A stretch of 64,000 bases of DNA from Streptomyces sp. NBC_01750 (GTDB lineage Bacteria; Actinomycetota; Actinomycetes; Streptomycetales; Streptomycetaceae): positions 8,434,001 through 8,498,000 of the forward strand of contig NZ_CP109137.1 in the NCBI RefSeq assembly GCF_035918095.1, given 5' to 3'. Shown one piece after another: positions 30,159 through 42,949 of this stretch. The position numbers were made by a program, and so were the translations under genes. Position 1 is the stretch's first letter, and the number at the start of each line of letters is the position of its first letter. The notes under the pieces are model-generated. The model worked only from the letters and a program-made list of their open reading frames with translations, had not been told where the DNA came from and ran no database searches.

Positions 30159-33100
30159 CGGGCACCCGGATCGACGCCCTGCGTGAGGCGCTCGCCACTC
30201 GTGTGGTGGTGGCTGATGGTGCGATGGGCACGATGTTGCAGGCGCAGGATCCGACGCTTGAGGACTTCGAGAATCTCGAGGGGTGTAACGAGGTCCTCAA
30301 TGTGACGCGGCCGGACATTGTGCGGTCGGTGCATGAGGAGTATTTCGCGGTCGGTGTGGACTGTGTGGAGACCAATACCTTCGGTGCGAATCTGGCGGCG
30401 TTGGGGGAGTACGACATTCCCGGGCGGGTCTTCGAGCTGTCGGAGTCGGGGGCGCGGATCGCGCGTGAGGTGGCGGACGAGTTCACGGTGTCGACGGGGC
30501 GGCAGCGGTGGGTGCTGGGCTCGATGGGGCCGGGTACGAAGCTGCCGACGCTGGGGCACGCTCCGTATGTGAAGCTGCGGGACGCGTACCAGCAGAACGC
30601 GGAGGGCATGATCGCCGGTGGTGCGGACGCGTTGCTGGTGGAGACGACGCAGGACCTGCTGCAGACGAAGGCTGCGATCCTGGGCGCGCGCCGGGCGCTG
30701 GAGGCGACCGGTACGAGTCTTCCGGTGATCTGCTCGGTGACGGTGGAGACGACCGGGACGATGCTGCTGGGTTCGGAGATCGGTGCGGCGCTGACGGCGC
30801 TGGAGCCGCTCGGTATCGACATGATCGGTCTGAACTGTGCGACGGGTCCGGCGGAGATGAGTGAGCATCTGCGCTATCTGGCCCGGCATTCGCGGGTTCC
30901 GCTCTCGTGCATGCCCAATGCGGGGCTGCCGGTGCTGGGCAGGAACGGTGCGCATTATCCGTTGTCGGCGGGTGAGCTGGCGGATGCGCAGGAGACGTTT
31001 GTGCGGGAGTACGGGCTGTCGCTGGTGGGGGGGTGCTGCGGGACGACGCCGGAGCATTTGCGGCAGGTGGTGGAGCGGGTGCGTGGTCTTGTTCCGACGG
31101 TGCGGGAGCCGCGTCCGGAGCCGGGTGCGGCGTCGTTGTACCAGACGGTGGCGTTCCGTCAGGACACCTCGTACATGGCGATCGGTGAGCGGACGAACGC
31201 CAATGGCAGCAGGAAGTTCCGTGAGGCGATGCTGGAGGGCCGCTGGGACGACTGTGTGGAGATTGCGCGGGATCAGATCCGTGAGGGCGCGCACATGCTG
31301 GATCTGTGTGTGGATTATGTCGGGCGGGACGGTGCGGCGGACATGGAGGAGCTGGCCGGCCGGTTCGCGACCGCGTCGACGCTGCCGATTGTGCTGGATT
31401 CCACCGAACTGAACGTGCTGCGGGCGGGGTTGGAGAAGCTGGGCGGCCGGGCGGTCATCAACTCGGTCAATTATGAGGATGGTGACGGTCCGGAGTCCCG
31501 GTTTGCGAAGGTGACTGCGCTGGCGCGGGAGCACGGTGCCGCGTTGATCGCGCTGACCATCGATGAGGAGGGCCAGGCCCGTTCGGTCGAGCACAAGGTC
31601 GCGATCGCGGAGCGGCTGATCGGTGATCTGACGGGCAACTGGGGTGTGCATGAGTGCGACATTCTCATCGACACGCTGACGTTCACGATCTGCACGGGGC
31701 AGGAGGAGTCCCGCAAGGACGGGGTGGCCACGATCGGGGCCATTCGTGAGCTGAAGCGGCGTCATCCGGCGGTGCAGACGACGCTGGGTCTGTCGAACAT
31801 CTCCTTCGGGCTGAACCCGGCGGCCCGGGTGGTGCTGAACTCGGTGTTCCTGGACGAGTGTGTGAAGGCGGGTCTGGATTCGGCGATTGTGCACGCGTCG
31901 AAGATCCTGCCGATCGCCCGGCTGAAGGAGGAGGAGGTCCGGGTCGCGCTGGATCTGATCTACGACCGGCGGGCCGAGGGCTATGACCCCCTGCAGAAGC
32001 TCATGGAGCTGTTCGAGGGCGTCAATATGAAGTCGATGAAGGCGGGCAAGGCGCAGGAGCTGCTTGCCCTGCCGCTGGGGGAGCGCCTGGAGCGCCGCAT
32101 CGTGGATGGTGAGAAGAACGGTCTGGAGGCGGATCTGGATGAGGCTCTGCGGTCCCGTCCGGCGCTGGACATCGTCAACGACACGCTGCTGGAGGGCATG
32201 AAGGTTGTCGGTGAGCTGTTCGGTTCCGGTCAGATGCAGCTGCCGTTCGTGCTCCAGTCGGCCGAGGTGATGAAGATCGCGGTGGCGTATCTGGAGCCGC
32301 ACATGGAGAAGACCGACGCGGACGGCAAGGGCACGATCGTGCTGGCCACCGTCCGTGGTGACGTGCATGACATCGGCAAGAACCTCGTCGACATCATCCT
32401 CTCCAACAACGGCTACAACGTGGTGAATCTGGGCATCAAGCAGCCGGTCTCGGCGATCCTGGAGGCCGCGGAGGAACACCGGGCGGACGTCATCGGAATG
32501 TCCGGGCTGCTGGTCAAATCCACGGTGATCATGAAGGAGAACCTGGAGGAGCTCAACCAGCGCAAAATGGCCGCCGACTACCCCGTCATCCTCGGCGGCG
32601 CCGCCCTGACCCGCGCCTACGTCGAACAGGACCTCCACGAGATCTACGAAGGCGAAGTCCGCTACGCCCGCGACGCGTTCGAGGGCCTGCGGCTGATGGA
32701 CGCCCTCATCGGCGTCAAGCGCGGCGTCCCCGGAGCCTCCCTCCCCGAACTCAAGCAACGCCGGGTGAAGCCGGTGGCCACGGCCATCGTGGAGGATCGC
32801 CCGCAGGAGAGTCCGGGTCGCTCGGACACCGCGACCGACAACCCGGTCCCCGAGCCGCCGTTCTGGGGCACGCGGGTGATCAAGGGCATCCAGCTGAAGG
32901 AGTACGCCTCCTGGCTGGACGAAGGCGCGCTCTTCAAGGGCCAGTGGGGTCTCAAGGAGGCCCGCAAGGGCGGACCCGGTTACGAGGAACTGGTGGAGAG
33001 CGAGGGCCGGCCCCGTCTGCGGAGCTGGCTGGACCAGCTGCACACCCGCAACCTGCTGGAGGCGGCCGTGGTCTACGGCTACTTCCCCTGCGTGTCGAAG

Positions 33101-33645
33101 GGCGACGACCTCATCCTCCTGAACGAGGACGGCTCCGAGCGGACCCGCTTCTCCTTCCCGCGCCAGCGCCGCGGCCGCCGGCTGTGCCTGGCGGACTTCT
33201 TCCGCCCCGAGGAGTCCGGCGAGACCGACGTGGTCGGCCTCCAGGTCGTCACCGTCGGCTCGAAGATCGGCGAGGCGACCGCCGAGCTCTTCGCGTCCGA
33301 CTCCTACCGCGACTACCTCGAACTCCACGGCCTGTCCGTCCAGCTCGCCGAAGCCCTCGCCGAGTACTGGCACGCCCGCGTCCGCTCCGAACTCGGCATC
33401 GGCAGCCAGGACCCCCACACCCTCGACGGGATGCTCCGCACCGAGTATCAGGGCTGTCGTTACTCGTTCGGCTACCCGGCCTGCCCCGATCTGGAGGACC
33501 GCGCGAAGATCGCCGATCTGCTGGAGCCCGGACGGATCGGCGTCGAGCTCTCCGAGGAGTTCCAGCTCCACCCGGAGCAGTCCACCGACGCCATCGTGAT
33601 CCACCACCCCGAAGCCGGTTACTTCAACGCGGGAGGCAACCGCGC

Positions 33646-33649
<4 letters not shown>
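30155..33649 (+). CDS. metH: Cobalamin-dependent methionine synthase
   Basis: 1164 residues, full length. Order of domains: homocysteine-binding (from [12 protein letters not shown]; zinc cysteines in [11 protein letters not shown]), methyl-folate-binding, cobalamin cap and Rossmann domain with the axial His motif DVHDIGKN, and the SAM-dependent reactivation domain with [13 protein letters not shown]. It remethylates homocysteine to methionine. GTG 30155 is the start, overlapping the kinase stop by 4 bases. Codon choice changes inside the gene: roughly 30180-32500 prefers G-ending codons, and after about 32560 C-ending codons dominate. Confidence 0.97.
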
Positions 33650-35944
<2,295 letters not shown>

Positions 35945-35973
35945 GACCACCCGCCACCAGCTGAAACCGGCAA

Positions 35974-36024
35974 GAGGGCCGGCCGGGAAACGGACTTCGA
36001 GCGGTCCGTTCCCGGCCGGCCCTC
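35974..36024 (+). terminator. Strong hairpin terminator after ahcY
   Basis: Arms 35974-35995 and 36004-36024 pair over 21 bases with one bulged A and an 8-base loop. It marks the end of the SAM-cycle operon. No T-run follows, which is common for GC-rich actinomycete terminators. Confidence 0.82.
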
Positions 36025-36400
36025 CCGCCGGTGTGTGTCGGTTGCATGGTGTCGTGCCGTGCGCCCATACCGGCCCACCGGGCCGAACGGGTCTTCAACC
36101 GGGACGAGTTCCTGACCTCCGTCGAGGCGGAGGCCATTTCCTCTCCTCGTTGAGTTCATGCTCACCGGCGGGTGCCGGGCTTGGGCAGCGGACGGGGGCG
36201 GGGGACGGAGCGGGGCTTCTGCGGCTGGACGCCGCGACCGCCGTGACCGCCGCTGAACTGGGTGAACGTTCCGGTGCGGTGCTGGGAGGTGTGACGGGCT
36301 CGCATATTGACTCCTCGTGTCTGCTGCGATGTACTCTCTTGGAGTGCTTTGAATGTAGTACTTCACTTGAAGTGGTGTCAATGGACTTCGGAGAATTTTC
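36025..36400. other. Intergenic region upstream of the TetR gene
   Basis: About 375 bases without a convincing gene. A short in-frame stretch near 36230-36270 would encode TAVTAAELGERSG, which resembles the helix-turn-helix N-terminus of some methyltransferases and could be a gene remnant, but it is too short to call. The last 80 bases turn AT-richer and hold two related dyads (36331-36346 and 36360-36373). Confidence 0.45.
36331..36373. promoter_or_regulatory. Two related dyads, likely TetR operator/promoter region
   Basis: GTACTCTCTTGGAGTG (36331-36346) and GTACTTCACTTGAAGTG (36358-36374) look alike. The core of the second, ACTTCA-CT-TGAAGT, is a perfect dyad; the first pairs only 4 bases on each side. 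They end about 27 bases before the ATG of the TetR gene, the usual position for an autoregulatory operator. Confidence 0.55.
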
Positions 36401-36982
36401 ATGAGGCAGAACCCAGCACGCCGTACCGCACTGCTCGACGCGGCCATCGAGGTCCTCGCCCGCGAGGGGTCACGCGGGCTGACGTTCCGCGCGATCGACG
36501 CCGAGGCCAAGGTGCCCGCCGGCACGTCGTCGAACTACTTCGCCAACCGTGCCGAGTTGCTGCGGCAGATCATGGACCGCACCCACGAGCGGCTGACGCC
36601 CGAGGCGACCGCTCTCGCCGACACCATGCAGGCAGGGCCCTCCACCGAACTGGTGACGACCCTGATGCACCAGCTTGTCGACCGCATGCGCGCCGACCGC
36701 AGCAGCTACCTCGCCATGCTGGAGTTGCGCCTCGAGGCGACGCGCCGCCCCGAGATCCAGCGCGACCTGAACAAGGTCTTCAGCGCGGAGCTGGACTCCA
36801 ACGTCCGCTTCCACATCGAGGCAGGCCTGCCCGGCGACCGCATCGCCGTGGTCCTGCTCTACCTCGCCACGCTCGGCCTGATCGTGGACGACCTCACCGT
36901 GCCCGAGACCCTCGCCCCGTACCCGTACGACGAGCTCATCGGCGAGATGGTGAAGCGCCTCGTGACTCCTTGCCCCGAGTGA
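36401..36982 (+). CDS. TetR-family transcriptional regulator
   Basis: 193 residues. The N-terminal part has the TetR helix-turn-helix: LLDAAIEVLAREGSRGLTFR, then AEAKVPAGTSSNYFANRAELL (recognition helix with SNYF). The C-terminal part is a ligand-binding domain without close recognisable type. A ribosome site (GGAGAATTTTC) precedes the ATG. Dyads just upstream suggest self-regulation. It could control the type II PKS or the exporters nearby. The gene converges with the VOC gene and overlaps its 3' end. Confidence 0.93.
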   Translation: MRQNPARRTALLDAAIEVLAREGSRGLTFRAIDAEAKVPAGTSSNYFANRAELLRQIMDRTHERLTPEATALADTMQAGPSTELVTTLMHQLVDRMRADRSSYLAMLELRLEATRRPEIQRDLNKVFSAELDSNVRFHIEAGLPGDRIAVVLLYLATLGLIVDDLTVPETLAPYPYDELIGEMVKRLVTPCPE

Positions 36983-37574
36983 GACACGCACCCGCACCGG
37001 CCGAGGACCACGCGTACGGGACGGGTACGTGCCACTGCCCCGGCGGGACGGCCGTGAGGAGCCCCGTCGTAACCGACGCGGGCGTCCGCACCCCCGGCGG
37101 CCGCGGGGGAGTGCTGGAACGGGGACGGACGGCGGGGCGCGTCGTACAGCCGTGCGGGGGGCGACGCTGACCGTCGCGGCCGGCTCGGGCTCCGGCGGGC
37201 GTCACCCATTCGACCAGCTGGATGACGACGCCGTCGGGGTCGGTGACCCCGAGCAGACGCTCGCCCCAGGGCTCCTCGCGCAGCGGCATCGTGATGTTGC
37301 TGCCCTCACCGCGCAGGCGTTCGTCCTCGGCAGCGAGGTCGGCCACGGTCAGGGCGATGATGAGGCCGGCCGCGTGCTGGTCGCGCTGCTCCTCGGGAAG
37401 GATTCCACTCCCGCGCCGCAGCAGGACGATGTCGAGGGCCGCGTCGTCACGCCCCAGCGAGGCGAACCCGTCGGCGGCCATCCGCTCGGCGAAGCCGAAG
37501 TGGGTTCTGAGGAACGCACTGGACGCGGCGACGTCGTCGACCTTCAGCGACACGGTGGACGTGGTGACGTTCAA
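36936..37574 (-). CDS. VOC (glyoxalase/bleomycin-resistance fold) protein
   Basis: The first 120 residues or so form a vicinal-oxygen-chelate domain: paired beta-alpha-beta modules with FLRTHFGF early and EPWGERLLGVTDPDGVVIQL at the end of the domain. The start is taken at a TTG (37572-37574), because GGGAG precedes it and similarity begins there. After the domain about 90 Arg/Pro-rich residues follow and run into the 3' end of the TetR gene; this tail looks like read-through of a lost stop. VOC proteins include dioxygenases, lyases and resistance proteins, so the function is open. It is divergent from the KS-alpha gene with a 312-base gap between them. Confidence 0.75.
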   Translation of the reverse strand: MNVTTSTVSLKVDDVAASSAFLRTHFGFAERMAADGFASLGRDDAALDIVLLRRGSGILPEEQRDQHAAGLIIALTVADLAAEDERLRGEGSNITMPLREEPWGERLLGVTDPDGVVIQLVEWVTPAGARAGRDGQRRPPHGCTTRPAVRPRSSTPPRPPGVRTPASVTTGLLTAVPPGQWHVPVPYAWSSAGAGACLTRGKESRGASPSRR

Positions 37575-37886
37575 AGGTGCTCCCTGACGGTGGGACCGGT
37601 GGCCGGATCTGTTCGGGCGGACACGGCTGACGCTCGCGGTTGTGCCCCTGATGAGCACGCCGCTCCTGAGGTGTGAACCCGCTCTCCGTGAGCCGGGTTT
37701 CGCGTGGGTCGGAGGCAGATTCAAGCGGCTCTCCAGGCCGTTCGAGGAGTCTCAGCGCCATGAACGGTCGCGTCCGGCGGCAGCGCGGACCCGGCGGTGG
37801 CGCGGACAAGCCCGGCGCACGGGGCCGCGCGGCCGGTGCTCCGGCACCCGCTCTGCCATCAGGAGGACAACTGTGAGGAACAGCCG

Positions 37887-39152
37887 ATGAGACGGGTCGT
37901 CATCACGGGTATCGGAGTCGTCGCCCCGGGCGGGGTGGGCACCAAGGAGTTCTGGGAGCTGCTGACCGCGGGCCGTACGGCCACCCGGCCCATCACCCTG
38001 TTCGACGCCTCCGGCTACCGGTCACGGATCGCCGCCGAGGCCGACTTCGACCCGGCAGCGCACGGATTCGGCACCGAGGAAGCCGGGCGCCTCGACCGGG
38101 CCGCCCAGTTCGCCCTCACCAGCGCCCGGGAGGCGCTCGCCGACAGCGGTGCGGCCGATGGGCTCGACCCGTTGCGCACCGGGGTGACCCTCGGCAGCGC
38201 GGTCGGCTGCACCACGGGGCTGGACAACGAGTACGCAGTCGTCAGCCGCCACGGCAGCGAATGGAACGTCGACCACACACTGGCCGTCAGGCATCTCTTC
38301 GACTACTTCGTGCCCAGTTCCATGGCGGCCGAGGTGGCCAGGGCCACCGGCGCCCAGGGTCCGGTCTCGCTGGTCTCCACCGGCTGCACATCGGGGCTGG
38401 ACTCGATCGGGCACGCCGTCGAGCTCATCCGCGAGGGCAGCGCCGACGTGATGGTCGCCGGCGCCACCGAGGCGCCGATCTCGCCGATCTCGGTGGCCTG
38501 CTTCGACGCCATCAAGGCGACCAGCCCGCGCAACGACGACCCCGCGACCGCTTCCCGGCCCTTCGACCGCACCCGCAACGGCTTTGTGCTGGGCGAGGGT
38601 TCGGCCGTGCTGATCCTCGAGGAGGCCGAGCGGGCCCGGCGCCGCGGCGCCCAGGTGTACGCGGAGATCTCCGGCTTCGCCAGCCTCAGCAACGCCTACC
38701 ACATGACCGGACTGCGGTCGGACGGCAAGGAGATGGCCGAGGCGATCCGGCTCGCCCTGGACGAGGCGCGGCTCGACCCCACTGCCGTCGACTACATCAA
38801 CGCCCACGGCTCCGGCACCAAGCAGAACGACCGGCACGAGACCGCCGCCTTCAAGCGCAGCCTCGGCAGCCATGCCCACGAGGTGCCGGTCAGCTCCATC
38901 AAGTCGATGATCGGCCACTCGCTGGGGGCGATCGGTTCGCTCGAGCTGGCGGCCAGTGCGCTGGCCATCAAGTACGACACGGTGCCGCCGACGGCCAATC
39001 TGCACGAGCCCGACCCGGCCTGCGACCTGGACTACACCCCGCTCACCGCCCGCGAGCAGCGCACCGACACGGTGCTCAGCGTGGGCAGCGGCTTCGGCGG
39101 CTTCCAGAGCGCTGTCGTTCTCACCAGCCCTCGCCTCAAGGAGGCAGCATGA
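37887..39152 (+). CDS. Type II PKS ketosynthase, KS-alpha
   Basis: 421 residues. Starts [16 protein letters not shown], typical for KS-alpha, and has the active cysteine in [12 protein letters not shown], with the His motifs [11 protein letters not shown] and [12 protein letters not shown]. It carries out decarboxylative Claisen condensations on an ACP with its partner CLF. A GAGGAA site precedes the ATG. The stop overlaps the CLF start (ATGA), as in most aromatic PKS clusters. No ketoreductase, aromatase or cyclase gene lies near. Confidence 0.95.
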   Translation: MRRVVITGIGVVAPGGVGTKEFWELLTAGRTATRPITLFDASGYRSRIAAEADFDPAAHGFGTEEAGRLDRAAQFALTSAREALADSGAADGLDPLRTGVTLGSAVGCTTGLDNEYAVVSRHGSEWNVDHTLAVRHLFDYFVPSSMAAEVARATGAQGPVSLVSTGCTSGLDSIGHAVELIREGSADVMVAGATEAPISPISVACFDAIKATSPRNDDPATASRPFDRTRNGFVLGEGSAVLILEEAERARRRGAQVYAEISGFASLSNAYHMTGLRSDGKEMAEAIRLALDEARLDPTAVDYINAHGSGTKQNDRHETAAFKRSLGSHAHEVPVSSIKSMIGHSLGAIGSLELAASALAIKYDTVPPTANLHEPDPACDLDYTPLTAREQRTDTVLSVGSGFGGFQSAVVLTSPRLKEAA

Positions 39153-40417
39153 CCACGGCCACAGCCGCGCCGGGGGCCGCCCGGAATACCGCGCGTCTTC
39201 CCTCTTCCCGTACGGCAAGAGCCGTGGTCACCGGCATCGGTGTGATGGCGCCCAACGGCCTGGGGACGGAGGCGTGGTGGGCCGCCGTGCTGCACGGCGA
39301 GAGCGGCATCCGTCCCGTCACCCGCTTCGACGCCACCGGCTATCCGGTACAGCTGGCGGGCGAGGTCCCCGGTTTCGTCGCCGAGGACCACGTCCCCGGC
39401 AGGCTGCTGCCGCAGACCGACCGGGTGACCCAGCTGTCGCTGGCCGCGGCCAAGGCGGCTCTGGAGGACGCCGGGGCCGACGTGGACCAGCTGCCCGAGT
39501 ACGGAGCCGGCGTGGTCACCGCCAGTTCCGCCGGCGGGTTCGAGTTCGGCCAGCGCGAGCTCCAGGCGCTGTGGAGCAAGGGCGGCCAGCACGTCAGCGC
39601 CTACCAGTCGTTCGCCTGGTTCTACGCCGTCAACACCGGCCAGATATCCATCCGGCACAACATGCGCGGCGCCAGCGGCGTCATCGTCTCCGAGCAGGCG
39701 GGCGGCCTCGACGCCACCGCCCAGGCCCGGCGGCAGATCCGCAGGGGCACCCCGCTGGTGATCACCGGCGGCGTCGACTCGGGCCTGTGCCCGTGGGGCT
39801 GGGCCGCCCATCTGGCGGACGGTTCCATGAGCACCGTCGCCGACCCGGCGCGCGCCTACGTGCCGTTCGACGCCGCGGCCTCGGGCCATCTCGTCGGAGA
39901 GGGCGGCGCACTCCTGGTCCTGGAGGACGCCGACAGCGCGCGTGAGCGCGGCGCCCGCCCGTACGGCGAACTCGCGGGACACGCGGCAACGTTCGACGGT
40001 CCGGGCACCCCGAGGCTCGCCGACGCGGCGCGGCTCGCACTGGCCGACGCCGGGGTGCGCCCCGGTGACGTCGATGTGGTCTTCGCCGACGGTGCGGGCG
40101 AGCGCGCGGCCGACCGGGCGGAGGCCGAGGCGATCGCCGATGTGTTCGGCCCGTACGCGCTGCCGGTCACCGTGCCCAAGTCCATGACGGGACGACTCCT
40201 TGCGGGCGGCTCCTCGCTGGACCTGGCCGCAGCGCTGCTCGCCCTGCGCGACCAGACCGTACCGCCGACCACCGGCACCGCCGCGCCCGCCGACGACTGC
40301 CCCATCGACCTGGTGACCGGCGCCCCCCGCCGGGGCGTGCGGCTGCGCACAGCGCTGGTCCTGGCCCGTGGGCGGGGCGGGTTCAACGCCGCCGCCGTCG
40401 TACGCGCCGCGGACTGA
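39149..40417 (+). CDS. Type II PKS chain length factor (KS-beta)
   Basis: 422 residues, same fold as KS-alpha. The active cysteine is replaced by Gln in [13 protein letters not shown], the mark of KS-beta/CLF. It pairs with KS-alpha, sets chain length and primes by malonyl-ACP decarboxylation. GAGG lies just upstream of the ATG, inside the 3' end of KS-alpha. Chain length cannot be predicted safely from the sequence by eye. Confidence 0.94.
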   Translation: MTTATAAPGAARNTARLPSSRTARAVVTGIGVMAPNGLGTEAWWAAVLHGESGIRPVTRFDATGYPVQLAGEVPGFVAEDHVPGRLLPQTDRVTQLSLAAAKAALEDAGADVDQLPEYGAGVVTASSAGGFEFGQRELQALWSKGGQHVSAYQSFAWFYAVNTGQISIRHNMRGASGVIVSEQAGGLDATAQARRQIRRGTPLVITGGVDSGLCPWGWAAHLADGSMSTVADPARAYVPFDAAASGHLVGEGGALLVLEDADSARERGARPYGELAGHAATFDGPGTPRLADAARLALADAGVRPGDVDVVFADGAGERAADRAEAEAIADVFGPYALPVTVPKSMTGRLLAGGSSLDLAAALLALRDQTVPPTTGTAAPADDCPIDLVTGAPRRGVRLRTALVLARGRGGFNAAAVVRAAD

Positions 40418-40487
40418 CGCGCCATCCGATCCACCCCCACCCCCCGTCCGCCGACAGGCGTGACGGGCACCCGAAGGAGAGAGCCCC

Positions 40488-40751
40488 ATGGAACGAATGG
40501 AACTGAGCGATCTGATCACCCTGCTGCGCGAGTGCGCCGGCGAGAGTGAGTCGGTGAACCTGGACGGCGACATCATGGACGTCCTGTTCCTCGACCTCGA
40601 CTACGACTCGCTGGCGATCCTGCAGACCACCGGACGCATCGAGCGGGACTACGAGATCACGCTGGACGAGGAGGCCATCGACGCAGCCGAGACCCCCCGC
40701 CAGTACCTCGCACTCGTCAACCGGGTGCTGGCCACCCGGGCGGTGGTCTGA
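40488..40751 (+). CDS. Type II PKS acyl carrier protein
   Basis: 87 residues, acidic. The phosphopantetheine serine sits in LDYDSLAILQ near residue 45. The third gene of the minimal PKS, 70 bases after CLF with a GAAGGAGAG ribosome site. ATG 40497 is a possible alternative start. It should be activated by an Sfp- or AcpS-type PPTase such as that at 23099. Confidence 0.93.
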   Translation: MERMELSDLITLLRECAGESESVNLDGDIMDVLFLDLDYDSLAILQTTGRIERDYEITLDEEAIDAAETPRQYLALVNRVLATRAVV

Positions 40752-40962
40752 GCCACGACGCACACGTCGGCGACGCCGTCCCCCGGCTCCGGCGCCCGCA
40801 GGCCAGGGCCTTCCCCCGGCGGCCGCCGGGCCGCCGGGGCAGCCACCCCCTACCCCGGCCCGGTGCGCCCGCGTCGCCCCCGGCGGCACCCCGGTCGAGG
40901 TGCGGGCCGGCCTGTTCACCAACACCTTCCGCCCCGAGCGGCCCGCCCACCCAGAAGGTTGC

Positions 40963-42594
40963 ATGATGACTGCTCCCAGCCGTAGGCGCTTCGTCGCCGG
41001 TACGTTCACGGCCTCCGCCGCCGCCGGGCTCGCCGCGGCGGGCATCGCTCCCGCGTCCGCCGCCCCCGCGGCCGGGGCGAGGGAGGCGGAGGCGCCCTGG
41101 ATCACTCCTGGCGACCCGCGCTACGCGGACTTGGCGGTACGCGGCAGCAACAAGCGCTTCGCCGCGCACCCCGACGCCTTTCGCCCCGTGACCACCACCG
41201 CTCAGGTCGTGCAGGCCGTCGGTGATGCCGTACGGTCGGGCAAGCGCATCGCGGTGCGCAGCGGCGGCCACTGCTACGAGAACGTCGTCGGCGATCCGGC
41301 CGTCCGGCTGGTCGTCGACCTCGGCGGGATGAACGCCGTCTCCTACGACCCGAAGATGCGCGCCTTCATGATCGAGGCGGGCGCGCAGCTGACGGACGTC
41401 TACAAGAAGCTCTATTACGGCTGGGGCGTCACCCTGCCCGGCGGCGCGAGCGCCACCGTGGGCTTCGGCGGCCACATCGCGGGCGGCGGGTACGGGGCGC
41501 TCTCCCGCGCCTTCGGGCTGGCCGCCGACCACCTGTACGCCGTCGAGGTGGTCGTCGTCGACCGCGAGGGCCGGGCCCGCGCGGTGGTGGCCACCCGGGA
41601 GGCGTCCGATCCCCGCCGCGAGCTGTGGTGGGCCCACACGGGCGGTGGTGGCGGCAACTTCGGCGTCGTCACCCGCTACTGGTTCCGCTCACCGGGAGCG
41701 GTCGGCTCCGACCCGGCGCGGCTGCTGCCGCGTCCGCCGTCCGGCATCCTCTCCAACGCGGTGATCTTCCCCCGCGAGGGCATGGACAAGGCGGCCTTCC
41801 GGCGGCTGCTGCGCAACCACGGCGAGTGGCACGAGCGCAACAGCGCCGCCGACTCTCCGTACGCCGGGCTGTACGGCGGCCTGGTGCTCCTCGGCCGGCT
41901 CAAGGAGAACGACCCGGGCCAGAGCGCCGTCAGCTTCACACATATGGACGCCGACCGGCCCGAAGCGGCGCGTCTGCTGGCGGACTACGCCGCCGCACTG
42001 ACCGAGGGCGTGCCCGTCACCCCGTACGTCACCGACGTGCTGAACGAGCCCTGGCTCACCGCGACGCTCACGCTCGCCGACTCGCAGGACACCGACAAGG
42101 GCCGCCAGAAGATCAAGTCGGCCTATCTGCGCCGGGCGTGGAGCGGGGCGCAGGCCGACGCGCTCCACACTCACCTGAACAGCACGGACCACAGCTACCA
42201 GGCGGCGTCCGTCTCACTCCAGTCCTTCGGCGGCCGGGTCAACAGCCTCGGCACGTCGGCCACCGCGAGCGCGCACCGCGACGCGATCCTCAATGTGATC
42301 TTTATGAACACGTGGCAGGACGCGGCGGGCGACGCCGAGAACATCGGCTGGCTGCGGCGCACTTACCGCGACGTGTTCGCGTCCACCGGCGGTGTGCCGG
42401 TGCCCGGCCGGGGCGGCGACGGCTGCTACATCAACTACCCGGACATCGACATGGCCGATCCCGAGTGGAACACCTCGGGCGTGCCCTGGCACCGCCTCTA
42501 CTACAAGGACAACTATCCGCGGCTGCAGCGGGCCAAGGCCGTCTGGGACCCGCGGAACGTCTTCCGGCACTCGCTGGCGATCCGCCCCGCGTGA
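40963..42594 (+). CDS. Tat-exported FAD-linked oxidoreductase (berberine-bridge-enzyme type)
   Basis: About 543 residues. A twin-arginine signal (SRRRFVAG) followed by an Ala-rich hydrophobic stretch ends near ASAAPA, so the protein is probably exported folded. The PCMH FAD domain has RSGGHCYE, where His is the usual 8-alpha covalent FAD site. The second attachment site, normally Cys before the TVGxGGH stretch, reads SATVGFGGH, so the flavin is probably held by one bond only. The C-terminus has a BBE domain (YINYPDIDM, NPR-like DPRNVF). Relatives oxidise sugars or late polyketide intermediates. It lies downstream of the minimal PKS and could tailor its product outside the cell. ATG 40963 and 40966 are both possible starts. 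Confidence 0.87.
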   Translation: MMTAPSRRRFVAGTFTASAAAGLAAAGIAPASAAPAAGAREAEAPWITPGDPRYADLAVRGSNKRFAAHPDAFRPVTTTAQVVQAVGDAVRSGKRIAVRSGGHCYENVVGDPAVRLVVDLGGMNAVSYDPKMRAFMIEAGAQLTDVYKKLYYGWGVTLPGGASATVGFGGHIAGGGYGALSRAFGLAADHLYAVEVVVVDREGRARAVVATREASDPRRELWWAHTGGGGGNFGVVTRYWFRSPGAVGSDPARLLPRPPSGILSNAVIFPREGMDKAAFRRLLRNHGEWHERNSAADSPYAGLYGGLVLLGRLKENDPGQSAVSFTHMDADRPEAARLLADYAAALTEGVPVTPYVTDVLNEPWLTATLTLADSQDTDKGRQKIKSAYLRRAWSGAQADALHTHLNSTDHSYQAASVSLQSFGGRVNSLGTSATASAHRDAILNVIFMNTWQDAAGDAENIGWLRRTYRDVFASTGGVPVPGRGGDGCYINYPDIDMADPEWNTSGVPWHRLYYKDNYPRLQRAKAVWDPRNVFRHSLAIRPA

Positions 42595-42607
42595 CCGCAG
42601 GACCGCA

Positions 42608-42648
42608 GGTGGCCTGTGGACCCTCCCGGGGAGTGTCCACAGGCCACC
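42608..42648. terminator. Bidirectional hairpin between convergent genes
   Basis: Arms 42608-42621 and 42635-42648 are perfect 14-base complements with a 13-base loop. It sits between the flavin oxidoreductase stop and the stop of the ABM gene on the other strand. Confidence 0.82.
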
Positions 42649-42655
42649 GGTGCGC

Positions 42656-42949
42656 TCAGCGCGCGACGCGCTCCAGCGTCGGCGTGTACAGGTTCGGGTC
42701 GCTGCTGCTGAGCGCGCGCAGCGCCGTGCGGTGCGCGGCGAACTCCGGCCGGGCGAGGGCCGCCCGGAAGGACTCCTCGTCCTGCCAGTCGGCCACGTTC
42801 ACATACCGGCCCGGCTCCTGGATGTGCTGGAGCAGACGGTGGGCGATGAAGCCGGGCTGGGCACTGAAGAACGCGGAGGTCGCGTCGAAGGCCTTCTCGA
42901 ACTCGTCCGCCGGCCCGGTGACCTCGAAGCGGTTGATGAATGTGATCAC
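42656..42949 (-). CDS. ABM-domain protein (antibiotic biosynthesis monooxygenase family)
   Basis: 97 residues from GTG 42949, chosen for the GAAGGA site upstream; the longer frame shows no similarity. ITFINRFEVTG at the start, then the AFFSAQPGFIAHRL and VNVADWQDEESFRAAL segments give the ferredoxin-like ABM fold. Members include cofactor-free quinone-forming oxygenases of aromatic polyketide pathways as well as heme-degrading and unknown proteins. The setting next to a minimal type II PKS supports a role in anthrone or phenol oxidation, but this is inference. Confidence 0.83.
   Translation of the reverse strand: MITFINRFEVTGPADEFEKAFDATSAFFSAQPGFIAHRLLQHIQEPGRYVNVADWQDEESFRAALARPEFAAHRTALRALSSSDPNLYTPTLERVAR

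Noticed and set aside
36033..36404. Plus-strand frame of 123 codons before the TetR gene
   Set aside because: No ribosome site, overlaps the operator dyads, and only a few residues resemble a methyltransferase N-terminus. At most a remnant.
37887..40751. Spore pigment (whiE-type) cluster
   Set aside because: No aromatase, cyclase or cupin partner genes beside the KS-CLF-ACP trio; the neighbours are an exporter and an exported oxidase.
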